From positions 106,692 to 170,691 of the forward strand of contig NZ_BMGY01000006.1 in NCBI RefSeq assembly GCF_014640435.1: a stretch of DNA of 64,000 bases, in the 5' to 3' direction. Under the pieces are notes generated by a model, which saw only the letters and a program-made list of their open reading frames with translations, had not been told where the DNA came from and ran no database searches. This document shows positions 34,001-41,112 of this stretch, piece after piece (the first letter of the stretch is position 1; the number at the start of each line of letters is the position of its first letter). This DNA is from Hymenobacter frigidus. GTDB taxonomy: Bacteria; Bacteroidota; Bacteroidia; Cytophagales; Hymenobacteraceae. A program made the position numbers and the translations under genes.

Positions 34001-34870
34001 ATGCCCAACCTTCAGAATCAAGTTGTTCTCGTGACCGGTGCCACCTCCGGCATTGGCAAAGTAACCGCCACCGAGCTGGCTAAAATGGGCGCGCACGTTG
34101 TGCTATTGGCCCGCAATCCCGAAAAAGCCGAAGCCACCCGGCGCGAAATAAGGGCGGCTGCTGGCCACGACCGGGTCGAAATCCTGCTCGCCGACCTTTC
34201 CAACCTGAACCAGGTGCGCCGGGCCGCTGCCGAGTTTGCCACCCGCCACGCCCGCCTTGATGTGCTGGTGAACAACGCCGGGCTCATTTTTGGGTCTGAG
34301 CGCCAAGTGTCTGCCCAAGGCAACGAGATGGGGGTGGCCACCAATCACCTTGGCCCGTTCCTACTCACGGCGCTGTTGTTTGAGCAGCTGCGGGCCAGTC
34401 CAGCGGCCCGTATCGTCAATCTGGCCTCGGCGGCGTACCAGTTTGCCAAGCCCCAGTTGGGCGACTTTCAATCGGAGCGTGACTACAACGCCCTGCGCGT
34501 ATACGGCAACACCAAGCTCTACAACATCATGTTTACCCAGGAGCTGGCCCGCCGCCTGCGCGCCCACGGCATTGCCAACGTCACGACGAACGCGGTACAC
34601 CCCGGGGCCGTGGCCAGCAATTTCGGCGATAGTGCCGGCGGCTGGCTCAGCAAGCTCACCCAGCTCGCCCGTCCCTTCATGATTTCGGTGGAGAAAGGGG
34701 CGGAAACCAGCATTTTCCTGGCATCCGCACCCGAGGTGGGCAGCACCAGCGGCGGCTATTTCGCCAAGAAAAAGCCCGAGCCGGTGAAGCACGCCTTCAA
34801 CACCCCCGCGCATGCCCGGCAACTGTGGGAAATGAGCGAGGCGCTCACGGAGACCCGCTTTCTGAGCTAG
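34001..34870 (+). CDS. Short-chain dehydrogenase/reductase
   Basis: 289 residues. Classical SDR: VVLVTGATSGIGKVTATEL (TGxxxGxG) at the N-terminus, LLADLSNLNQVRRAA, VNNAGLIFGS, and the catalytic YxxxK as VYGNTKLYN. Similar to the retinol-dehydrogenase/WWOX-like branch. NAD(P)-dependent oxidation or reduction of an unknown alcohol/ketone. ATG at 34001 preferred to GTG 33959. Confidence 0.92.
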   Translation: MPNLQNQVVLVTGATSGIGKVTATELAKMGAHVVLLARNPEKAEATRREIRAAAGHDRVEILLADLSNLNQVRRAAAEFATRHARLDVLVNNAGLIFGSERQVSAQGNEMGVATNHLGPFLLTALLFEQLRASPAARIVNLASAAYQFAKPQLGDFQSERDYNALRVYGNTKLYNIMFTQELARRLRAHGIANVTTNAVHPGAVASNFGDSAGGWLSKLTQLARPFMISVEKGAETSIFLASAPEVGSTSGGYFAKKKPEPVKHAFNTPAHARQLWEMSEALTETRFLS

Positions 34871-34902
34871 GGCTACTGGAGCAAGCCGGTTTTTGGCCGC
34901 CT

Positions 34903-35652
34903 CTATTTACTGGGTTCGGGGTCCACGGCGTTTAGCACGGCCACCCAGTCGGCCTCGGTTTTAGGGTTGTGGGCAGCGCTTTTCAGGAGGCCGGCCAGGG
35001 CCGGGGCTGCCGCCTGCAACGCCCTGAGGCTGAGTTTAACCGGTAGCAGCTTGGCCTCGGGTGTGCGCAGGTAATAGTCCAAGTAGTCCTCAATCACGTC
35101 GGAACGCGGGCCGGTGCTGTAAGCCTCCGGTTGGCCCGCCACCTTCAGGATTTTGGTGTAGTGCTTGAGTAAGGTATAGCGGCCGGCGTGCAGCACCTCC
35201 ACATAGTCGGGGCGCTCTCGGTCCAGGGGCGCTTCCACGAAGCGGCGGAACTGGCGAAGCCGGGCCGGGGCCAGGCCCGAGGCCGGCTCCGTGAGCACAA
35301 AGCCGGTCACCCGGGCATCGTCTAGCTGCAGCGAATCGGTGGCCCGGCCCGGGGAGCGCATCAGCAAGCGGTGGCCCAGTACGTCGTATTTAAGGGCAAT
35401 CGGAACCAACAGTAGGTTGTTGGTCAGGCGAAGCTGGGCCGGCAGCCAGCGCGTATCGGCGTAAGGCGAGCCCACTGTGCCTTCGCCGAGGCCGTGGGGT
35501 AACACAGCGGGCATACCACTGGTTAGGTCGCGCAGGTTGGAAATGCCGGCCGCCCCCTCCTGGCCAGTGGCTGCGGACTGGGCCCGCGCCCGGGCCCCGG
35601 TGAGAAGCAGAGCCAGTAGGAAAAAGACAGGGGAAACGTAGGGACAGCGCAT
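34903..35652 (-). CDS. Secreted protein of unknown function
   Basis: 249 residues. Signal peptide YVSPVFFLLALLLTGARARAQ. The mature part contains GSPYADTRWLPAQLRLTN and ALKYDVLGHRLLMRS, a pattern seen in a family of Bacteroidota envelope proteins with the G-x-P-Y ... LKYD motif; function unknown. Later it has KHYTKILKV and EDYLDYYLRTPEAKLLPVKL. Probably monocistronic; convergent with SDR. Confidence 0.7.
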   Translation of the reverse strand: MRCPYVSPVFFLLALLLTGARARAQSAATGQEGAAGISNLRDLTSGMPAVLPHGLGEGTVGSPYADTRWLPAQLRLTNNLLLVPIALKYDVLGHRLLMRSPGRATDSLQLDDARVTGFVLTEPASGLAPARLRQFRRFVEAPLDRERPDYVEVLHAGRYTLLKHYTKILKVAGQPEAYSTGPRSDVIEDYLDYYLRTPEAKLLPVKLSLRALQAAAPALAGLLKSAAHNPKTEADWVAVLNAVDPEPSK

Positions 35653-35709
35653 GGCAATGAGGTAGAATGGCCGGCTAATATACACCGGCGGCACCATTGG
35701 CCTACGCCG

Positions 35710-36261
35710 TTAAGCAGCAGGCACGGCGGGATTCAGCGCCCGCCACTCATCCTCCAGAATACCCATTTCGATGAGCGACCAATAGCCGTCGCCGTGGCGC
35801 ACCACGTCGCGCATCAGGCCTTCCTGCTGAAACCCGCACTTGAGGTAGCAGTTGATGGCCGGGTGGTTGAAATCGTACACGCCTAAGCTGATGCGGTGCA
35901 GCTTCAAGTCCTCGAACCCGATGCGGAGCAGGGCCTTCACCATGCCCTGGCAGATGCCGCGCCGGCGCTCGGTGGTGTTGCCCACCAGCACCCGCGTAAT
36001 GCGCCCGGCCCGGTCGCGCTGGCTGATGCCGCCCAGCGAAATGTGGCCCACGGTGACGCTCGTTTTTGAATCTACCGCTTTGTAAATGAATACGTCCGGG
36101 TCGTTGAGGTTGTTGGAGCCTTCCACGTACCACGTCAGCCCGGCCTCGCTCAGCGGGTACGAAAACATGGAGCCGCTCCACTCTTTCATGAGCCGCTCAT
36201 CGTCAACCCATTCCATTAGTTGCGTAAAATCGGCGGTGGTGAAGGGTTCTAGTTTAATCAT
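35710..36261 (-). CDS. GNAT-family N-acetyltransferase
   Basis: 183 residues, RimJ/RimL-like acetyltransferase fold: start KLEPFTTADFTQLMEWVDDE, the CoA-binding stretch RVLVGNTTERRRGICQGMVK and the conserved YDFNHPAINCYLKCGFQQEG near the end. Acetyl-CoA dependent transfer to an amine or protein N-terminus; substrate unknown. Cytoplasmic, monocistronic. Confidence 0.9.
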   Translation of the reverse strand: MIKLEPFTTADFTQLMEWVDDERLMKEWSGSMFSYPLSEAGLTWYVEGSNNLNDPDVFIYKAVDSKTSVTVGHISLGGISQRDRAGRITRVLVGNTTERRRGICQGMVKALLRIGFEDLKLHRISLGVYDFNHPAINCYLKCGFQQEGLMRDVVRHGDGYWSLIEMGILEDEWRALNPAVPAA

Positions 36262-36349
36262 CAGCGCGGCAAGGTTAACTTTATAAATGGTGGTGAATAA
36301 GCCCGCAAGTTAACAGGTAAGCGGCCGTATGGCCGGGCTTGTTCTGGCG

Positions 36350-36407
36350 GCCATAGCCAAAAAACCGCCTCAAAATACCCGCTGGGTTCCAGCGGGCACT
36401 TTGAGGT
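36350..36407 (-). terminator. Rho-independent terminator after the ohr gene
   Basis: Stem CCCGCTGG/CCAGCGGG within longer arms CCTCAAA/TTTGAGG, followed on the minus strand by a T-run (GCGGTTTTTTGG). It lies 35 bp downstream of the ohr stop. Confidence 0.85.
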
Positions 36408-36441
36408 GGAAGCTGGCCTCAATAATTTGCCAGCGGCTGGC

Positions 36442-36873
36442 TTAGGCGTTGGTCGTCGTGCTCAGGTTCACTTCGATGTTGCCGCGCGTGGCCCGCGAGT
36501 AGGGGCATACCTGGTGGGCTTTGGCCACCAACTCCTCGGCTTGCTTCTGGTCGATGTTTGGAATGTTTACGCGCAGGTCCACCTCGATGCCGTAGTGCTC
36601 GCCGTCTTTGCCGAAGCTCACGTCGGCTTCCACCGTGCTGCCGGAAATGGGGGTTTTGCTCAGGCGGGCCACCAGGTTCAGCGCGCCATCAAAGCAGGCC
36701 GAATAGCCGGCGGCGAAGAGCTGCTCGGGGTTGGTGGTATCGGCTTTGCCGGGGCCGCCCATTTCCTTGGGCGTGCTCAGGGGCAGGTCGATAACGTTGT
36801 CGGAAGAAATGGCGCGGCCGTCGCGGCCACCGGTGGCTGTGGCCTTAGCCGTGTACAAGCGTTCGATGCTCAT
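36442..36873 (-). CDS. Organic hydroperoxide resistance protein (OsmC/Ohr)
   Basis: 143 residues, thiol-dependent peroxidase of the Ohr branch. Both redox Cys are present: AAGYSACFDGAL near residue 60 and CPYSRATRGNIEV near 125; the Arg-bearing start (ATGGRDGRAISSD) is typical. It detoxifies organic hydroperoxides with lipoyl or thiol donors. Its upstream region has two MarR/OhrR-like palindromes; no ohrR gene is in the window. Confidence 0.93.
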   Translation of the reverse strand: MSIERLYTAKATATGGRDGRAISSDNVIDLPLSTPKEMGGPGKADTTNPEQLFAAGYSACFDGALNLVARLSKTPISGSTVEADVSFGKDGEHYGIEVDLRVNIPNIDQKQAEELVAKAHQVCPYSRATRGNIEVNLSTTTNA

Positions 36874-36919
36874 CGTGTTAAGAATTAAGGGTTATTGGCT
36901 GTTTCGGAATAGCAAACCA

Positions 36920-36955
36920 GGATTAATTGCGCAATGTTTAATTGTGCACAATTAA
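36920..36955 (-). promoter_or_regulatory. Two palindromic sites upstream of ohr (OhrR-like operators)
   Basis: TTAATTGTGCACAATTAA at 36938-36955 is a perfect 18-bp palindrome, and ATTGCGCAAT at 36926-36935 is a second, similar one just beside it. ATTGnGCAAT-type boxes are known targets of MarR-family regulators such as OhrR, which controls ohr genes in many bacteria. They lie about 50-80 bp before the ohr start. Confidence 0.55.
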
Positions 36956-37041
36956 GCAAGCACAACACAAATAAACAGTTGATTATCAAGTATAAATTTT
37001 TTGTGTGCAGCCGCTTACTCATTCAGAAAAGCCCAGCGCGC

Positions 37042-38547
37042 TCAGGTATCCAGCCGCAGAATTCGCCGACTACGTTCGCGCACGGCCGTCGTAAGGGCCG
37101 CATTTTGGGCCAGCTGTTGTCCGAACGAAGGCACCAGCTCCCGCAGCCGGGCCTGCCACTCGGGCGAGGCGGCGCGTTCGGGAAAGCACTTCTGCACCAG
37201 TTCCAGCATGATGGCCACGGCCGTGCTGGCCCCCGGCGAGGCTCCCAGCAATGCGGCAATGGTGCCATCGGCGGCCGTCACCATCTCGGTGCCAAATTCC
37301 AGTACGCCGCCCTGCTTCTTGTCTTTTTTAATGACCTGCACGCGCTGGCCGGCCATTTCGAGCTGCCAGTCGGCGGGGTCGGCTTCGGGGTAATATTCGC
37401 GCAGGGCGGCGGTGCGCTCCTGCGGCGATTGCAGCACCTGCCTGATGAGATAGCGCGTCAGGCTCAGGTTGCGAGCCCCGGCATAGAGCAGCGGCCGGAT
37501 GTTGCCCAGCTCGATGGACCGGAACAAGTCAGTGTACGAGCCCTGCTTCAGAAATTTGGTGCTGAAACCGGCGTAGGGACCAAATAGCAGCTCTTTGCGC
37601 CCGTTTATCTGGCGGGTGTCGAGGTGGGGCATCGACATGGGCGGCGAGCCCACGGCCGGCTTGCCGTACACCTTGGCCTCGTGCCGGGCAATCACGGCCG
37701 GGTTCTGGCACTTCAGCCACTGCCCGCTCACGGGGAAGCCGCCAAAGCCGTTGGCTTCCGGAATGCCGGACTTTTCGAGCAGCGGCAGCGACCCACCGCC
37801 CGCCCCGATGAACACGAAGCGGCCCCGCACAATGCGGGTTTCGCCCGAGGCCAAATCCTGCACTTTCAGCCGCCAGATGCCGTCCTCTTTCTGCCGGAAA
37901 TCCTCCACTTCCTGGCCCAGCTGAAAATGAACGTCCGGCGTCGTCTTCAGCTGGTCGAACAAGGCCCGGGTCAGGTTGCCGAAGTTGACATCGGTGCCAA
38001 TGGGCATGTAGGTGGCGGCCACCGGCTCGGCGGGGTCGCGCCCGGTCATCACCAGCGGAATCCACTGCGCAATCCGGGCCGGGTCAGTGCTGAATTCCAT
38101 GCCTTTGAACAGCGGCGAGTGCAGCAGCGCGGCGTGGCGCTTGCGCAGGTACTCCACGTTGGCCGCGCCCCACACAAAGCTCATGTGCGGGATGGTGTGA
38201 ATGAAGGCCGTGGGGTCAGGCAACAGCCTTTCCTGCACCAGCGAGGCCCAGAACTGCTTGCTCAGCTCGAATTGCTCGGCAATCTTGTCGGCTTTGGAAA
38301 TATCAATTGAGCCGTCGGGGCGCTCGGGCGTGTAGTTCAGCTCGCAGAAGGCCGAGTGGCCGGTGCCGGCGTTATTCCAGGCATCGGAGCTTTCGGCGGC
38401 CACAGCGTCGAGGCGCTCGTAGCCGGCAATGGTGAGGGTAGGGTCCAGCGCCTTGAGCAGCACGCCCAGCGTGGCGCTCATGATGCCGGCTCCGATGAGG
38501 ATGACGTCGGCAACAGGTTTGGCGGGGGAGGAGTCAGTCGGAGTCAT
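37042..38547 (-). CDS. mqo: Malate:quinone oxidoreductase
   Basis: 501 residues, FAD-dependent peripheral membrane enzyme oxidising malate to oxaloacetate and passing electrons to menaquinone in the TCA cycle. ADVILIGAGIMSATLGVLL binds FAD; AWNNAGTGHSAFCELNYTP, FVWGAANVEYLRKR and FVFIGAGGGSLPLLEKSGI are Mqo family blocks. Length matches the family (about 500). Divergent from the asparaginase gene, with a 131-bp shared upstream region. Confidence 0.96.
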   Translation of the reverse strand: MTPTDSSPAKPVADVILIGAGIMSATLGVLLKALDPTLTIAGYERLDAVAAESSDAWNNAGTGHSAFCELNYTPERPDGSIDISKADKIAEQFELSKQFWASLVQERLLPDPTAFIHTIPHMSFVWGAANVEYLRKRHAALLHSPLFKGMEFSTDPARIAQWIPLVMTGRDPAEPVAATYMPIGTDVNFGNLTRALFDQLKTTPDVHFQLGQEVEDFRQKEDGIWRLKVQDLASGETRIVRGRFVFIGAGGGSLPLLEKSGIPEANGFGGFPVSGQWLKCQNPAVIARHEAKVYGKPAVGSPPMSMPHLDTRQINGRKELLFGPYAGFSTKFLKQGSYTDLFRSIELGNIRPLLYAGARNLSLTRYLIRQVLQSPQERTAALREYYPEADPADWQLEMAGQRVQVIKKDKKQGGVLEFGTEMVTAADGTIAALLGASPGASTAVAIMLELVQKCFPERAASPEWQARLRELVPSFGQQLAQNAALTTAVRERSRRILRLDT

Positions 38548-38597
38548 AAAGGGATGAATTGCTAGCGAGCAGTACGGCCCACAGGTACCGGGGGCTG

Positions 38598-38630
38598 TTT
38601 GTTGGACGAAAAAAAGCCGGCCTACCTTGC
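38598..38630 (+). promoter_or_regulatory. Bacteroidota-type promoter for the asparaginase gene
   Basis: TTTG at 38598-38601 and TACCTTGC at 38623-38630, separated by 21 bp, fit the -33 TTTG / -7 TAnnTTTG pattern. The start codon is about 48 bp farther on. Confidence 0.5.
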
Positions 38631-38678
38631 GCCTCCTTCCGCTTCCTACTCGCTTCCCACTCGCCGCAATCCCACTCC

Positions 38679-39764
38679 ATGCCTGACCTCGCGCTGCCCT
38701 TGCTGCCCCTGCCCACCCGCGCCGACCCGGCCGATGCCACGGCCGCCCGGCTGCTCATCATTTACACCGGCGGCACGGTGGGCATGGCCGTGAACCGCAG
38801 CGGCGGGCTGGTGCCCATGCAGTTTGGCCGGCTCGACCGCAAGATGCCGGAGCTGGCCCGCCTGCCGTTCCGGCTGGAGCTGTTGAGTTTGCCGGCCCTC
38901 ATCGACAGCAGCAACGTGACGCCCGCCGACTGGCTGTACCTGGCCCGCCTCATCGAGAAGCATTACGCTGATTTTGATGGATTTGTGGTGCTGCACGGCA
39001 CCGACACCATGGCCTACTCAGCTGCCGCCCTGAGCTACGTGCTGGAGCATTTGGGCAAGCCCGTGGTCTTTACCGGGGCGCAGGTGCCGGTAGGAGCCAG
39101 CCGCTCCGATGCCCAGCGCAACCTCGTCACGGCCCTCGAAATCGCGGCGGCGCGCTACCCCCGGACCCGCACCGTGCGTGTACCCGAAGTATGCGTGTTT
39201 TTCAACGATGTGCTCATCCGGGGCACCCGGGCCAAAAAGGTGGAAAGCCAGCAGTTTGCCGCCTTTAAAAGCGAGAACTACCCGCCGCTGGCCCGTGCCG
39301 GCATCAGTCTGGAATTCGCCGATAAAAGCATCCGGCTGCTGCCCGGTGCCCACCTCAAGGTGCACACTCACCTCGAAACCGGTGTGGCCGTGCTGCGCCT
39401 GTTTCCCGGCATTACGCCGGCCGTGGTGAGTGCCATTCTGGGCATACCGGGCCTGCGGGGCTGCGTACTCGAAACCTACGGCTCAGGCAACGCGCCCACC
39501 GCGCCCTGGTTCCTCGACTGCCTGGCCGAGGCCCGCCAGCGCGGCGTGTGGCTCCTCAACGTGAGCCAGTGCGAGGAAGGCCGCGTGGTGCAGGGCAAGT
39601 ACGAAACCAGCGCTCACCTTGCCGAGCTGGGCATTGTGGGCGGCGACGACATCACCACCGAGGCGGCCGTGACCAAGCTCATGTTCGTGCTGGGCCTCGG
39701 GCTGGATGAGGCCCGCACCCGCGAGCTGCTGAGCCAGGACCTGCGCGGCGAAATCACGCCGTGA
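38679..39764 (+). CDS. ansA: L-asparaginase, type I
   Basis: 361 residues, cytoplasmic-type asparaginase (no signal peptide at the chosen ATG) hydrolysing asparagine to aspartate and ammonia. Catalytic Thr motifs are YTGGTVGMAVN and VLHGTDTMAYSAAAL; VFTGAQVPVGASRSDAQRN is also conserved. ATG at 38679 is preferred: the earlier start at 38559 would add 40 residues and swallow the promoter. Aspartate produced feeds oxaloacetate, beside mqo, but no operon is shared. Confidence 0.93.
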   Translation: MPDLALPLLPLPTRADPADATAARLLIIYTGGTVGMAVNRSGGLVPMQFGRLDRKMPELARLPFRLELLSLPALIDSSNVTPADWLYLARLIEKHYADFDGFVVLHGTDTMAYSAAALSYVLEHLGKPVVFTGAQVPVGASRSDAQRNLVTALEIAAARYPRTRTVRVPEVCVFFNDVLIRGTRAKKVESQQFAAFKSENYPPLARAGISLEFADKSIRLLPGAHLKVHTHLETGVAVLRLFPGITPAVVSAILGIPGLRGCVLETYGSGNAPTAPWFLDCLAEARQRGVWLLNVSQCEEGRVVQGKYETSAHLAELGIVGGDDITTEAAVTKLMFVLGLGLDEARTRELLSQDLRGEITP

Positions 39765-39770
39765 AAAGAG

Positions 39771-39855
39771 TTATGAGTTAAAAGTTAGGGGTTATAAATT
39801 ACGCTCGCTCACTTTTTTCAACTCATAACTTTTAACTCATAACCCATAACTCCTC
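39771..39855. repeat. AT-rich inverted repeat (GAGTTATGAGTTAAAAG family)
   Basis: GAGTTATGAGTTAAAAGTTA on the left; AACTTTTAACTCATAACCC on the right, an inverse copy. Lies between ansA and the tRNA. Related in style to the repeats at 6112 and 10111. Confidence 0.75.
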
Positions 39856-39864
39856 TTCCCGCCC

Positions 39865-39872
39865 TATCTTTG
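39865..39872 (+). promoter_or_regulatory. -7 promoter box of tRNA-Ser
   Basis: TATCTTTG is an exact match to TAnnTTTG, 19 bp before the tRNA 5' end. A -33 TTTG is not evident upstream, where the AT-rich repeat lies. Confidence 0.6.
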
Positions 39873-39891
39873 CCCCACCAACCACCATCCT

Positions 39892-39979
39892 TGAGGGGTG
39901 TCCGAGTGGTCGAAGGAGCACGCCTGGAAAGTGTGTATAGCCCAAAAGGTTATCGTGGGTTCGAATCCCACCCCCTCAA
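39892..39979 (+). tRNA. tRNA-Ser (anticodon GGA)
   Basis: Acceptor stem TGAGGGG / CCCCTCA, D-arm TCCGAGTGGTCGAAGGA, anticodon stem-loop CACGC CTGGAAA GTGTG with GGA at the middle, a long variable arm (TATAGCC...GGTTATC) that marks class II tRNAs, and T-arm GTGGGTTCGAATCCCAC. The 3' CCA is not encoded. Decodes UCC/UCU. Confidence 0.95.
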
Positions 39980-39980
39980 C

Positions 39981-40016
39981 AAAAAGCCCGTTTCCATCAT
40001 GGAAACGGGCTTTTTT
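39981..40016 (+). terminator. Terminator after tRNA-Ser
   Basis: GCCCGTTTCCATCATGGAAACGGGC-type hairpin (stem GCCCGTTTCC/GGAAACGGGC) with flanking A5 and T6, immediately after the tRNA. Confidence 0.93.
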
Positions 40017-40042
40017 ATTGATTAATGGGTGTGTAAGCGTGG

Positions 40043-40477
40043 TTATTCAGCCGTCACTTCTGCTACGGTCAGCTGGGCGCGGATGGCATCGGCGGGGCGC
40101 GCAAAAGTGACGGTCTGGTTGCGGCTAGCTCCGGGGGCCATGCCGCCAAACCGGCCGGTAGTGGTGTCCAGGGCCTGGCCCTGAGCGTTGTAGTACGTCA
40201 CGGTGTAAGCGCCGCCAATGACTTCGGCTACGGTGGCGCGGTTGGTGAGAATAAAACTGTAGCTGCTGGGGCGTAGTGCTATCTGGGGGACAATCAGGCT
40301 CCGCATGTTGCGCAGCTCGTAGCGCAGCAGCTCACGCACCAGGCGGGCGTGTTCGGGGCCGCGCAAACCGGCCTGGCGGTAAGCAGCGGGGCTGTCGATG
40401 GTGGCAATTCCGGTTTGAGCGGCGGCGGGCAAAGTAGCAAAGGTGGCGGCCGTGAGGGCCAACAATAATCGGGTCAT
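40043..40477 (-). CDS. Secreted protein of unknown function
   Basis: 144 residues. Signal peptide TRLLLALTAATFATLPAAAQT. Mature part has YRQAGLRGPEHARLVRELL and a beta-rich end (TVAEVIGGAYTVTYYNAQGQ, NQTVTFARPADAIRAQLTV). No family recognised. It stands alone between the tRNA and the PIN/ATPase pair, all reading leftwards. Confidence 0.68.
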   Translation of the reverse strand: MTRLLLALTAATFATLPAAAQTGIATIDSPAAYRQAGLRGPEHARLVRELLRYELRNMRSLIVPQIALRPSSYSFILTNRATVAEVIGGAYTVTYYNAQGQALDTTTGRFGGMAPGASRNQTVTFARPADAIRAQLTVAEVTAE

Positions 40478-40614
40478 AGGCGGAAAGAAATAGAAAATTT
40501 CACTCCGCTAAGATAAGGCCGCTACTTCGTTGCAAAACTTCTTGTGTATTCCTTTGTCGTATCTCACCAAGTCGAAGCAGCTTAGCCAACAATTAAAGAA
40601 CGACTGCGTGACTA

Positions 40615-41109
40615 CTAATTTCTGCGCAAACGTGTCATCTCGGCGGGGCACAGAAATTCGACCTGTACGCCTTGGCGACTGAGTGCGGCATGGTGGTGAT
40701 GCCAGTCGGTATCGGTGGCGTTCACCACTGGCGGCTTGGCCGGATGCGTGAGAGCGGCTGCAACAAATTTGCGGTCAGACAGGTCAAAATCGGCCAATTC
40801 TGAGGCTTTGGGATAAGCCGCGAAGCTGCCATCGGCATCTAGTACCAGCGTGACCTGCTCGCAATGCTGCGGGTTGTAGGCTGCCTGCTCCCAAATCCAG
40901 CGGAAAAACTGGTCGCCTGTGCCGGGTTGCCCGTGGGGGCTCAGGTGGCGGCGGTACTCGGTGAGGATGTGCTCGGCATCATCCAAGACCAGTATTTCAC
41001 CCGCAATGAGTCGTTCGAGGCGCTCGATAGCGGCCACTACGCAGGCGGGGCTAGCATCCGACTTGCCATTGGCCACTATGGCCACGTTGGTATCGATGAG
41101 GTAGCGCAT
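40615..41109 (-). CDS. PIN-like domain nuclease, partner of DUF3696-type ATPase
   Basis: 164 residues. PIN-fold acidic residues are all in place: LIDTNVAI (D6), ILTEYRRHL (E51), LSDRKFVAAAL (D112) and NATDTDWHHH (D133/D135), so a Mg-dependent RNase/DNase is likely. It is longer than a VapC toxin (about 130) because of a middle helix-rich part (WIWEQAAYNPQHCEQ). No VapB-like antitoxin lies upstream; instead it begins 3 bp after the stop of the ATPase gene. The pair therefore seems to work together; RNA or DNA target unknown. Confidence 0.78.
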   Translation of the reverse strand: MRYLIDTNVAIVANGKSDASPACVVAAIERLERLIAGEILVLDDAEHILTEYRRHLSPHGQPGTGDQFFRWIWEQAAYNPQHCEQVTLVLDADGSFAAYPKASELADFDLSDRKFVAAALTHPAKPPVVNATDTDWHHHHAALSRQGVQVEFLCPAEMTRLRRN

Positions 41110-41112
41110 GGC

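Noticed and set aside
40615..41109. VapC toxin of a VapBC pair
   Set aside because: No small antitoxin gene precedes it; the gene directly upstream is a 453-residue ATPase.
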